This document shows positions 55,567-63,554 of a DNA stretch of 64,000 bases, piece after piece. A program made the translations under genes and the position numbers. Position 1 is the stretch's first letter. Every line of letters begins with the position of its first letter. A model generated the notes under the pieces. The model was not told where the DNA came from, did not search any database, and was given only the letters and a program-made list of their open reading frames with translations. The DNA lies in contig NZ_CP095078.1 in assembly GCF_022919075.1 (NCBI RefSeq), positions 5,146,001 to 5,210,000 on the forward strand, written 5' to 3'. The DNA comes from Nocardioides sp. W7. GTDB lineage: Bacteria; Actinomycetota; Actinomycetes; Propionibacteriales; Nocardioidaceae.

Positions 55567-58500
55567 TCAGCCCGAGAGCAGCCCGCGCACGACCCGCAGG
55601 CCCACCGACATCCGGGCCAGGTCGGCCTGGTCGTCGGCGCAGATCTCGTCCAGGGTCGACGCGGCGCGGGCGACCGTCACGGCGTCGCCGTCCTCCCAGC
55701 TGGCGATCCGCCCCGGTGCCAGCTCGTCGGCCGGAGTGGCGCGCAGCACCTGGGCCGTGAGCTGGGAGTGCACCGCGTGCAGGTCGTCGCGCAGGGCGGC
55801 CCGCGCCATCGTCTGCCAGCGGTCCTCGCGCGGCAGGGCCAGGATCCGCTGCACCAGCGCCGGCAGGCCGAGCCGCTCCCCCAGCGCGAAGTGCACCCGC
55901 GCCACGTCGCGCGGGTCGAGATCCTCGCGCTGGGCGTTCTCGACGATGCCGAGCAGCATGTACGCCGGCGGCAGCACCGCGACCCGGCTCGCGAGGTCCT
56001 CGGGGACGTCCTTCTCGACCAGCCGGTCACGCCGGGCGGCGTAGGCGTCCAGCTCGCGTCCGGTCATCAGGTCGGGCAGCGCGGCCATCCCGGCCTGTAC
56101 CAGGCCCCGGAACTGGTCGACGGTCGCCTGGCTGTCCAGCGGCGGTCGCCGGTTGGTGACCAGCCACCGCGACGCCCGCTCGACCAGGGTGCGCATCTCC
56201 AGGCGCATCCGGGTCTGCACCCCGGCGTCGAGGCGGTTGTCGTGGCTCGCGAGCTCCTGGCGCAGCGGCAGCGAGCCGAAGATCTCGCGGGCCACGAAGT
56301 TGGCCCGGGTCAGCTCGGCCGCGTCCGCACCGGTCTCGCCACCCAGCCGCGGCCAGAAGGTCATGCCGGCGCCGTTGACGAGGTCGTTGACGACCTGGGT
56401 GACGATGATCTCGCGGCGCAGGGGGTGCGCGGAGACCTGGGCCGCGAAGCCCTCGCGGACCGGACCCGGGAAGTAGGCGCGCAGGTCCAGGTCGAGGTAC
56501 GGGTCGTCGGGCAGGTCCGAGGCCAGCAGCTGGTCGGCCAGCACGATCTTGGTCCAGGCCAGCAGCACCGCCAGCTCCGGAGCCGTGAGGCCCTCGCCGC
56601 GGTCGAGGCGGCGGCGTACCTCCTTGCTGGACGGCAGCCCCTCGATCTCGCGGTCCAGCACCCCGTCGGTCTCGAGCTTGCGCATCACGTCCTCGTGCAC
56701 GTGCAGCAGCGACGGGGCGTGGTCGAGGGCGTTGGCGAGCGCGAGGTTCTGGTCGTAGTTGTCGGCCAGCACCAGCGCGGCCACTTCGTCGGTCATCTCG
56801 GCCAGCAGGACGTTGCGCTGCTTGGTCGTCAGGTCGCCGTCGCGGACCACCCGGTCGAGCAGGATCTTCAGGTTCACCTCGTGGTCGGAGGTGTCGACGC
56901 CCGCGGAGTTGTCGATGAAGTCGGTGTTGATCCGTCCGCCCGCGCCGGCGTACTCGATCCGGCCGGCCTGGGTGAAGCCCAGGTTGCCGCCCTCGCCCAC
57001 GCAGGCCGCGCGCAGCTCGCCACCGTCGACCCGGATCGGGTCGTTGGCCTTGTCGCCGGCGTCGGCGTGGGTCTCGGCGGCGCCCTTGACGTAGGTGCCG
57101 ATGCCGCCGTTCCACAGCAGGTCGACCGGCGCGGTGAGGATCGCCCGCATCAGCTCCGCCGGCGTCATCGACTCGACGCCGGCCGCGATCCCGAGCGATT
57201 CGCGGACCTGCGGAGTGATCCTGACCTTCTTGGCCGAGCGGGGGTAGACGCCGCCGCCCTCCGAGATCAGCGCCGTGTCGTAGTCCTTCCAGCTGGACCG
57301 GGACAGCTCGAAGAGCCGCTTGCGCTCGGCGTACGACGTCGCCGCGTCGGGGGCGGGGTCGAGGAAGATGTCGCGGTGGTCGAACGCGGCCACCAGTCGG
57401 GTGTGCTCGGAGCAGAGCAGCCCGTTGCCGAAGACGTCGCCGGACATGTCGCCGATGCCGACCGCGGTGAAGTCCTCGACCTGGCAGTCGATCCCGCGCT
57501 CGCGGAAGTGTCGCTGCACCGAGACCCAGGCACCCCGGGCGGTGATGCCCATCGCCTTGTGGTCGTAGCCGACCGAGCCGCCGCTGGCGAAGGCGTCGCC
57601 CAGCCAGAAGCCGTAGTCGCCCGCGACGCCGTTGGCGATGTCGGAGAACGTCGCGGTGCCCTTGTCGGCTGCGACGACCAGGTAGGAGTCGTCGCCGTCG
57701 TGGCGTACGACGTCCGCCGGCGGCACCGTCTGGCCCTCGGCCAGGTTGTCGGTGATGTCGAGCAGGCCGCAGATGAACGTGCGGTAGCAGCCGACGCCCT
57801 CCGCCAGCCAGGCGTCCCGGTCGACCGCCGGGTCGGGCAGGTTCTTGGCGTAGAAGCCGCCCTTGGCACCGACCGGCACGATCACGGTGTTCTTCACCAT
57901 CTGCGCCTTGACCAGGCCGAGCACCTCGGTGCGGAAGTCGTCGCGCCGGTCGGACCAGCGCAGCCCGCCCCGGGCGACGGAACCGAAGCGCAGGTGCACG
58001 CCCTCGACCCGCGGGCTGTAGACGAAGATCTCGAACTTCGGCCGCGGGTGCGGCAGGTCCGGGATCGCCGAGGGCTCCAGCTTGAAGCTGATGTACGGCT
58101 TCGGCCGACCGTCGACGCGCTGGAAGTAGTTCGTGCGCAGGGTCGCGCGCACGTGGGTGAGGTACGAGCGCAGGATCCGGTCGTGGTCGAGGCTGGCGAC
58201 GTCGTCGAGCGCGGCACCGATCCGGGCGACCAGGTCGTCCTCGGCGGCCTCCCGGTCGGCGACCGCCGGGTCGAAGCGGGCCTCGAAGAGCCGCACCAGC
58301 AGCCGGGTGATGTCGACGTTCGCCGCCAGCGCCCCCTCGATCGAGTCCAGCGCGAACGGCGAGCCGCCCTGGCGCATGTACTTCGCGTAGGCCCGCAGCA
58401 CGGTCGCCTGCCGCCAGGTCAGCCCGGCGCCCAGCACCAGCGTGTTGAAGCCGTCGGTCTCGTTGAAGCCGTCCCACACCGCGCGCAGGGCGTCCTGGAA

Positions 58501-60417
58501 CAGCTCGCGCGCCTCCGGCCGCAGGTGCTGCCCGTACCGCAGCCCGAACTCGTAGACGAACGAGCGGCGTCCCCCCTTCTCGTCGGGGGAGCCGGCCAGC
58601 TCGTAGGGCCGCTCGTCGACGACCTCCACGCCCATCGACGAGAGCATCGGCAGCACGGCCGACAACGACAGCGGCTCCCCGACCCGGTAGACCTTCAGCC
58701 GGGCCTCGCCGCGGCCGGCGTCCAGCGGCTGGTAGAGCGAGAGGTCGATGCCCTCCTCACCCTGGATCCCCTCCAGCCGGCCGAGGTCGACCGACGCGGT
58801 GCGCGGCGCGAAGTCCTCCTTGTACGCCTCCGGCCACGCGTCGACGTACCGCCGCCCGAGGATCGACCCGGCCGCCTCGCCGTACTCGGCGATCACGGCG
58901 CCGAGGAAGTCGTCGTGCCACGAGCGGGACGCGTCGGTGAGTCGGCGCTCCAGGTCGGCGGTGTCGATGTCGGGCAGGTCGGCGCCCTGGTGCAGGTGGA
59001 CGACGAAGTGGACCCGCGCGGTCGTGGACTCGTTGATCCGCACGGTGAACTCCACCGACGCAGCGCCCAGCCGGTCCTCGAGGATCCGGGAGAACTTCTC
59101 CCGGACGCCCGTGTTGTAGCGGTCGCGGGGCAGGTAGACGAGCACCGAGACGTAGCGCCCGTAGATGTCGCGCCGGATGATCGCGCGCACCGCCCGGCGC
59201 TCCCGGGCGTGCATCGCCGCCTCGGCCATCGGCGCGAGCTCCTCCACCGGGGTGTGGAACAGCTCGTCGCGCGGATAGCTCTCCAGGGTGTCCATCAGGG
59301 CCCGGCCGGCGTAGCTGCGCGGGTCGTAGCCGCTGCGGCGCAGTACGTCGGCCGCCCGCTCGCGGAGCAGGGGGATGCGGGTGAGCGACTCGGCGTACGC
59401 GGTGCTCGACAGCAGGCCGAGGAAGCGCCGCTCCCCCGTGACGACGCCGGCCTCGTCGAACGTCTTCACCCCGACGTAGTCGAGGTACGCCGGGCGGTGC
59501 ACGGTCGCCCGGGAGTTGGCCTTCGCCAGCACCAGCAGGGTGGCCTCGCGAGCCTTGTCGCGGACCTTGTCGGGCAGCCGGGTGCTCGTGGTGAGGTCGG
59601 GGTCGTTGCGCAGGATCCCGAGGCCGGTGCCCGGGACACCCTGCAGGTGGTCGTCGGCGGTGAGCTGGTACTCGCGGTAGCCGAGGAAGGTGAAGTGGTC
59701 GTCGGTCAGCCAGGTCAGCAGCTCGCGCGCCTGGCGGACCTCCTCGGGGTCGAGCCCCGCCGGGCCGGCGGCTCCGAGCTCCTCGACGATCTCGAGCATC
59801 CGGCCCCGAGTGCGCGGCCAGTCCTCGGTGGCCTCCCGGACGTCGCGCAGCACCAGGTGGATCTGGTCGACCATCGCGTCGAGGTCCTCGCCCTCGGGCA
59901 CCCGGCCGATCTCCACGTGCATCCAGGACTCGCGGACCGTGCCCTCGTGCGGGTCGAGCGACCCGTCGTCGATGACGTGGACGGCCTGCAGCTCGCCGGT
60001 GATGTCGCGCTCGACGTCGAAGTGCGGGTGCACCACCACGTGCACGTCCCGCAGCTGTCGGGAGAGCTCCATCGTGAGCGAGTCGACCAGGAACGGCATG
60101 TCGTCGATGACGACCTCCACCACCGAGTGGCCGTTCGCCGACCAACCCTGGTCGCCCAGGGTGGGCGTGAGTACCCGCACCTGGGCCGTCCCCTGCGGCC
60201 GCCGGCTAGCGAGCCCGTAGTGCGACGCGAACGCGCCGTACACGTCCACCTCGGAGCGGTCGGTGAGGTCCTCGGGGGCCACGTGGCGGTAGTAGGCCCG
60301 CAACAGCTCGGCCACCTGATCATGGGGCGGACCTCCCGACCCGGTCCCGGACCGCGCGAGCGCAGCCGCCCTCTCGAGGAGCTCGGACTTGTCCACCACG
60401 TGCGTCGCCGTTGACAC
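55567..60417 (-). CDS. NAD-specific glutamate dehydrogenase, large (GDH-180) type
   Basis: 1616-aa catabolic glutamate dehydrogenase that oxidises glutamate to 2-oxoglutarate and ammonium using NAD. The long N-terminal regulatory part (about 1-700) has ACT-like segments. The catalytic core (about 780-1200) contains KNTVIVPVGAKGGFYAKNLP (active-site Lys), GIGDMSGDVFGNGLL (NAD-binding side) and RRDDFRTEVLGLVKAQM. The size and order match the Streptomyces clavuligerus and mycobacterial enzymes. The GTG at 60417 is 6 nt after a TAGGGT box. In mycobacteria this enzyme is inhibited by unphosphorylated GarA; no garA gene is in this window. Confidence 0.95.
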   Translation of the reverse strand: MSTATHVVDKSELLERAAALARSGTGSGGPPHDQVAELLRAYYRHVAPEDLTDRSEVDVYGAFASHYGLASRRPQGTAQVRVLTPTLGDQGWSANGHSVVEVVIDDMPFLVDSLTMELSRQLRDVHVVVHPHFDVERDITGELQAVHVIDDGSLDPHEGTVRESWMHVEIGRVPEGEDLDAMVDQIHLVLRDVREATEDWPRTRGRMLEIVEELGAAGPAGLDPEEVRQARELLTWLTDDHFTFLGYREYQLTADDHLQGVPGTGLGILRNDPDLTTSTRLPDKVRDKAREATLLVLAKANSRATVHRPAYLDYVGVKTFDEAGVVTGERRFLGLLSSTAYAESLTRIPLLRERAADVLRRSGYDPRSYAGRALMDTLESYPRDELFHTPVEELAPMAEAAMHARERRAVRAIIRRDIYGRYVSVLVYLPRDRYNTGVREKFSRILEDRLGAASVEFTVRINESTTARVHFVVHLHQGADLPDIDTADLERRLTDASRSWHDDFLGAVIAEYGEAAGSILGRRYVDAWPEAYKEDFAPRTASVDLGRLEGIQGEEGIDLSLYQPLDAGRGEARLKVYRVGEPLSLSAVLPMLSSMGVEVVDERPYELAGSPDEKGGRRSFVYEFGLRYGQHLRPEARELFQDALRAVWDGFNETDGFNTLVLGAGLTWRQATVLRAYAKYMRQGGSPFALDSIEGALAANVDITRLLVRLFEARFDPAVADREAAEDDLVARIGAALDDVASLDHDRILRSYLTHVRATLRTNYFQRVDGRPKPYISFKLEPSAIPDLPHPRPKFEIFVYSPRVEGVHLRFGSVARGGLRWSDRRDDFRTEVLGLVKAQMVKNTVIVPVGAKGGFYAKNLPDPAVDRDAWLAEGVGCYRTFICGLLDITDNLAEGQTVPPADVVRHDGDDSYLVVAADKGTATFSDIANGVAGDYGFWLGDAFASGGSVGYDHKAMGITARGAWVSVQRHFRERGIDCQVEDFTAVGIGDMSGDVFGNGLLCSEHTRLVAAFDHRDIFLDPAPDAATSYAERKRLFELSRSSWKDYDTALISEGGGVYPRSAKKVRITPQVRESLGIAAGVESMTPAELMRAILTAPVDLLWNGGIGTYVKGAAETHADAGDKANDPIRVDGGELRAACVGEGGNLGFTQAGRIEYAGAGGRINTDFIDNSAGVDTSDHEVNLKILLDRVVRDGDLTTKQRNVLLAEMTDEVAALVLADNYDQNLALANALDHAPSLLHVHEDVMRKLETDGVLDREIEGLPSSKEVRRRLDRGEGLTAPELAVLLAWTKIVLADQLLASDLPDDPYLDLDLRAYFPGPVREGFAAQVSAHPLRREIIVTQVVNDLVNGAGMTFWPRLGGETGADAAELTRANFVAREIFGSLPLRQELASHDNRLDAGVQTRMRLEMRTLVERASRWLVTNRRPPLDSQATVDQFRGLVQAGMAALPDLMTGRELDAYAARRDRLVEKDVPEDLASRVAVLPPAYMLLGIVENAQREDLDPRDVARVHFALGERLGLPALVQRILALPREDRWQTMARAALRDDLHAVHSQLTAQVLRATPADELAPGRIASWEDGDAVTVARAASTLDEICADDQADLARMSVGLRVVRGLLSG

Positions 60418-60423
60418 CCTCTG

Positions 60424-60429
60424 ACCCTA
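60424..60429 (-). promoter_or_regulatory. Putative -10 box, leaderless gdh mRNA
   Basis: TAGGGT on the minus strand, 6 nt before the GTG at 60417. Confidence 0.5.
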
Positions 60430-60477
60430 GGCCGCTGCGCTCGCCGTACCAAGATGTCGCAGCGCACGTACGCGCCC

Positions 60478-60483
60478 TAGACT
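60478..60483 (+). promoter_or_regulatory. Putative -10 box of the tRNA gene
   Basis: TAGACT, 14 nt before the mature tRNA 5' end. Divergent from the gdh promoter. Confidence 0.4.
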
Positions 60484-60497
60484 TCGCGCGTCCACGA

Positions 60498-60571
60498 GCG
60501 CCCGTAGCCCAATGGGTAGAGGCACCAGGTTTAGGTCCTGGCCAGTGAGAGTTCGAGTCTCTCCGGGCGCA
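60498..60571 (+). tRNA. tRNA with UAG anticodon on a class I body (nominal tRNA-Leu)
   Basis: 74-nt cloverleaf folded by hand. Acceptor GCGCCCG (60498-60504) pairs with CGGGCGC (60564-60570); discriminator A571; no encoded CCA. D arm with GG in the loop, anticodon stem CCAGG/CCTGG, loop TTTAGGT with anticodon TAG at 60532-60534, variable region of only five bases (CCAGT), T stem GAGAG/CTCTC with loop TTCGAGT. UAG reads CUA, a Leu codon, but bacterial tRNA-Leu normally carries a long variable arm. Identity is therefore uncertain. Confidence 0.9.
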
Positions 60572-60580
60572 CTCCCCACC

Positions 60581-61168
60581 TCAGTCTGCGGCGCGGCCTT
60601 CCTCGCGCAGCCGCGGGAGCGTCGTGCCCTCCGGCCTGATGCCGGTCTTGTCGGCGTAGAACTCGCGGATCCGGTCCATGTCGGCGCCGACGTCGCCGGT
60701 GGGCGAGAAGGTCGGGCCCCAGCCCACGGTCTTCGACGGGGCGTCGAGGAAGGCCAGGGTGATCGGGATGCCCGTCTGCTGGGAGATCCGGTAGAAGCCG
60801 GACTTCCAGTACTCCCCCCTGCTCCGGGTGCCCTCGGCGGCGATCCCGAGCAGGAACGCCTCGTCGGACGCGGACTCGGCGAGCAGGGTGCGGATCGTGG
60901 CGCCCGGGTTGGCCCGGTCCAGCTCCACGGCGCCGGTGGCGCGCATGAACGGACCCGCGGGGCCCTTGAAGAACGAGTGCTTGACCAGCAGCCGGATCTG
61001 CACGCTGTTGTCCCAGGCCAGGAGCATGGTGAGCACCCAGTCCCAGTTCGAGGTGTGCGGGGCGCCGACCAGGATGCCCTTGCTCGGCACGGTGCCGACC
61101 GTCTTCCATCCGGTGAGGCGCAGGGCCGCTCGCGCGAAGGTACGACGGAGGAGGAAGTGTCGGTTCAC
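60581..61168 (-). CDS. 1-acyl-glycerol-3-phosphate acyltransferase-like (PlsC family)
   Basis: 195-aa membrane-associated acyltransferase. Motif I is PHTSNWDWVL, H38-x4-D43, the catalytic His/Asp pair; motif III is IAAEGTRSRGEYWKSGFYRIS (Glu112). It is short, about 195 residues, typical of the DUF1796-like actinobacterial PlsC branch that may acylate a lipid other than lysophosphatidate. GTG at 61168 follows TACCTT by 6 nt. The gene is convergent with the tRNA, 9 bp away. Confidence 0.88.
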   Translation of the reverse strand: MNRHFLLRRTFARAALRLTGWKTVGTVPSKGILVGAPHTSNWDWVLTMLLAWDNSVQIRLLVKHSFFKGPAGPFMRATGAVELDRANPGATIRTLLAESASDEAFLLGIAAEGTRSRGEYWKSGFYRISQQTGIPITLAFLDAPSKTVGWGPTFSPTGDVGADMDRIREFYADKTGIRPEGTTLPRLREEGRAAD

Positions 61169-61174
61169 CCGGAG

Positions 61175-61180
61175 AAGGTA
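61175..61180 (-). promoter_or_regulatory. Putative -10 box, leaderless acyltransferase mRNA
   Basis: TACCTT on the minus strand, 6 nt before the GTG at 61168. Confidence 0.45.
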
Positions 61181-61221
61181 GCGGCCTCCGGGACACTGTG
61201 ACGCCGATCACAGCGATCCAC

Positions 61222-61227
61222 TAGCGT
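61222..61227 (+). promoter_or_regulatory. Putative -10 box, leaderless BASS-transporter mRNA
   Basis: TAGCGT, 6 nt before the ATG at 61234. Confidence 0.5.
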
Positions 61228-61233
61228 CCGGCC

Positions 61234-62115
61234 ATGGACTCCGCGCTCACGACGGTCGGCCTGCCCCTGGCCCTCGGCATCATCATGTTCGGTCTCGGGC
61301 TCTCCCTGACCCCCGACGACTTCCGCCGGGTGGGTCGGCACCCGCGCGCGGTCGCCGTCGCACTGGCCTGTCAGCTGCTGCTCCTGCCCGCACTCTGCTT
61401 CGGCCTGGTCAAGCTCCTGGACCTGGACCCGCTGCTCGCGATCGGCATGATGCTGCTGGCGGCCTCCCCCGGCGGCACCAGCGCCAACCTGTTCAGCCAC
61501 CTGTTCCGCGGCGACGTCGCCCTCAACGTCACGCTGACCGCGATCAACTCGGTGATCGCGATCGTCTCGCTGCCGATCATCACCAACCTCGCCATCGAGC
61601 ACTGGGACCAGGGCGAGACCGTCGACCTCCAGTTCGGCAAGGTCGTCGAGGTGTTCGCGGTGGTCCTCGTCCCGGTCGCCCTGGGCATGCTGGTGCGCGC
61701 CCGCAAGCCCGACTTCGCGCATCGGATGGACCGTCCGGTCCGCACCGGCTCGGCCGTGATCCTGGCCGTGCTCGTCCTCGGCATCCTGCTCGACCAGCGC
61801 GAGAACGTCGGCGACTACATCGCCGACGTCGGGCTCGCCGCCGGCCTGTTCTGCGCCGCGAGCCTGGTGATCGGGTACGTCGTCCCGCGCGCGGCCGGCA
61901 TCCGCGAGGAGCAGGCGATCGCCTCGTCGATGGAGATCGGCGTGCACAACGGGACGCTCGCGATCTACGTGGCCGTCGAGGTGCTCGACAGCACGACGAT
62001 CTCGGTCCCCGCGGCGGTCTACTCGGTCTTCATGTTCGTGCTGGCGGCCGCCTGGGGCGCCCTGATCAGCCGGCGGATCCGAGCTGCTGCGCCAGCAGAG
62101 GTGCGAGCTCCCTGA
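61234..62115 (+). CDS. Bile acid:sodium symporter family transporter (second copy)
   Basis: 293-aa BASS protein with about nine TM segments. Motifs: LALGIIMFGLGLSLTPDDFRRVGRHPRAVAVALACQLLLLPALCF, AASPGGTSANLFSHLFRGDVALNVTLTAINSVIAIVSLPI and ASSMEIGVHNGTLAIYVAVEVL. This form, with SPGGTSANLFSHLARGD, belongs to the classic BASS branch, whereas the copy at 41239 has CCPPGNVSN. The substrate is unknown. The last 50 bp overlap the end of the convergent rdgB gene. Confidence 0.92.
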   Translation: MDSALTTVGLPLALGIIMFGLGLSLTPDDFRRVGRHPRAVAVALACQLLLLPALCFGLVKLLDLDPLLAIGMMLLAASPGGTSANLFSHLFRGDVALNVTLTAINSVIAIVSLPIITNLAIEHWDQGETVDLQFGKVVEVFAVVLVPVALGMLVRARKPDFAHRMDRPVRTGSAVILAVLVLGILLDQRENVGDYIADVGLAAGLFCAASLVIGYVVPRAAGIREEQAIASSMEIGVHNGTLAIYVAVEVLDSTTISVPAAVYSVFMFVLAAAWGALISRRIRAAAPAEVRAP

Positions 62116-62698
62116 GCGCCTTGCCGCGGTGGGAGACGGCGTCCTTGTCCTCGACCGACAGCTCGGCGGTCGTCACCCCGGGACGGTCGTCGGCGACGAA
62201 CAGCACGTCGTAGCCGAACCCGCCGGTCCCCCGGACCTCGCGGACGACGGTGCCGTCCATCCGGCCGTGCACGACCAGCTCGCCGCCGGCGTGCACGAAC
62301 GCCACCGCACACACGAAGTGGGCGCCCCGGCGCTCGTCCGGCACGTCGGCCAGCTGGTCGAGCAGCAGCCGGTTGTTGCGCGCGTCGTCCTTGGGCGGGC
62401 CGGACCAGCGGGCCGACAGCACGCCGGGCATCCCGTTGAGCGCGTCGACGCACAGCCCGCTGTCGTCGGCGACCGACGGCAGCCCGGTCGCCGCGAAGCC
62501 GGCTCGCGCCTTCAGCAGCGCGTTGCCCTCGAAGGTCGGCTCGTCCTCCACCGGCTCGTCGTACGGCGTGACGTCGTCGAGGCCCACGACCTTCGCGTCG
62601 GGAAGGTGCTCGGCGAGGATCCGCTCCATCTCGCGGAGCTTCTTGGCGTTGCGGGAGGCGAGGAAGATCTCGACGGGCTCGACCACCGGGGAGGTCAC
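62066..62698 (-). CDS. rdgB: dITP/XTP pyrophosphatase (RdgB/HAM1)
   Basis: 210-aa house-cleaning nucleotidase that hydrolyses dITP, dXTP and XTP to monophosphates. Signature: FLASRNAKKLREMERIL (SxNxxKxxE region), TFEGNALLKARAGFAATGLPSVADDSGLCVDALNGMPGVLSARW, GTGGFGYDVLFV and LSVEDKDAVSHRGKAL (SHR). GTG at 62698 overlaps the rph stop by 4 bp, the common actinobacterial rph-rdgB pair. Confidence 0.96.
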   Translation of the reverse strand: MTSPVVEPVEIFLASRNAKKLREMERILAEHLPDAKVVGLDDVTPYDEPVEDEPTFEGNALLKARAGFAATGLPSVADDSGLCVDALNGMPGVLSARWSGPPKDDARNNRLLLDQLADVPDERRGAHFVCAVAFVHAGGELVVHGRMDGTVVREVRGTGGFGYDVLFVADDRPGVTTAELSVEDKDAVSHRGKALRELAPLLAQQLGSAG

Positions 62699-63411
62699 GC
62701 CAGGGACTCCCGCTGGATCCGGGTCAGGTCGGCGCAGCCCTTCTCGCCCAGCGCGAGCAGCGCGTCGAGCTCGCGGCGGTCGAAGGCCGCGCCCTCGGCG
62801 GTGCCCTGCACCTCGATGAACTTGCCGTCCCCGGTCATCACGATGTTCATGTCGGTCTCCGCGCGCACGTCCTCCTCGTAGGGCAGGTCGAGGCGGGGGG
62901 TGCCGTCGATGATGCCGACGCTGACCGCCGCGACCGAGCCGACCAGCGGCTCGCCCTTCAGCGCGCCGGTCGAGCGCAGGTGGGCGACCGCGTCGGCGAG
63001 GGCGACGTACGCGCCCGTGATCGCCGCCGTGCGGGTGCCACCGTCGGCCTGCAGGACGTCGCAGTCGAGCTGGATGGTGTTCTCGCCGAGCGCCTTGTAG
63101 TCGATGACCGCGCGCAGCGAGCGGCCGATCAGCCGGCTGATCTCGTGGGTGCGTCCGCCGATCCGGCCCTTGACCGACTCGCGGTCGGAGCGGGTGTTGG
63201 TCGAGGCCGGGAGCATGGCGTACTCGGCCGTCACCCAGCCCAGGCCCGAGCCCTTGCGCCAGCGCGGCACGCCCTCGGAGGCGGACGCGGCACACAGCAC
63301 GCGGGTGCGGCCGAACTCCACGAGCACCGAGCCGGCGGCGTGGTCGAGCCAGTTGCGGGTGATCTTGATCTGGCGGAGCTCGTCGTCGGCGCGACCGTCG
63401 GCACGTGTCAT
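62695..63411 (-). CDS. rph: Ribonuclease PH
   Basis: 238-aa phosphorolytic 3'-5' exoribonuclease that trims tRNA 3' ends, active as a hexamer. It shows GSVLVEFGRTRVLCAASASEGVPRWRKGSGLGWVTAEYAMLPASTNTRSDRES, KGRIGGRTHEISRLIGRSLRAVIDYKALGENTIQLDCDVLQADGGTRTAAITGAYVALADA and the last motif GTAEGAAFDRRELDALL. Length is typical. The ATG at 63411 is 7 nt after TAGCCT, fitting a leaderless start; rdgB is coupled downstream. Confidence 0.97.
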   Translation of the reverse strand: MTRADGRADDELRQIKITRNWLDHAAGSVLVEFGRTRVLCAASASEGVPRWRKGSGLGWVTAEYAMLPASTNTRSDRESVKGRIGGRTHEISRLIGRSLRAVIDYKALGENTIQLDCDVLQADGGTRTAAITGAYVALADAVAHLRSTGALKGEPLVGSVAAVSVGIIDGTPRLDLPYEEDVRAETDMNIVMTGDGKFIEVQGTAEGAAFDRRELDALLALGEKGCADLTRIQRESLA

Positions 63412-63418
63412 GCCCACG

Positions 63419-63424
63419 AGGCTA
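63419..63424 (-). promoter_or_regulatory. Putative -10 box, leaderless rph mRNA
   Basis: TAGCCT on the minus strand, 7 nt before the ATG at 63411. Confidence 0.45.
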
Positions 63425-63484
63425 GTGGGGGCCGGGGACACGGTCGCTGACGCCCTCGGGTCCGGCGGTCGAAGGTGCCGGACG

Positions 63485-63527
63485 CCCCCGTGGCGGCAGG
63501 CACGGTGCGTGCCTGCCGCCACGGGGG
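63485..63527 (-). terminator. Perfect 19-bp hairpin terminator
   Basis: CCCCCGTGGCGG... (63485-63503) pairs perfectly with its inverted copy 63509-63527 around a 5-nt loop, 27 nt beyond the permease gene stop. Confidence 0.65.
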
Positions 63528-63554
63528 TCGGGTCGGTCGATCCAGGGTGCAGGG

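Noticed and set aside
55768..60414. 1548-aa open frame antisense to the glutamate dehydrogenase gene
   Set aside because: Low-complexity Val/Leu/Gln/Arg composition, no domains, and fully explained as the GC-rich shadow of gdh. Similar long shadows (1847-5059, 22604-26782, 47123-49288, 56027-58477) were rejected for the same reason.
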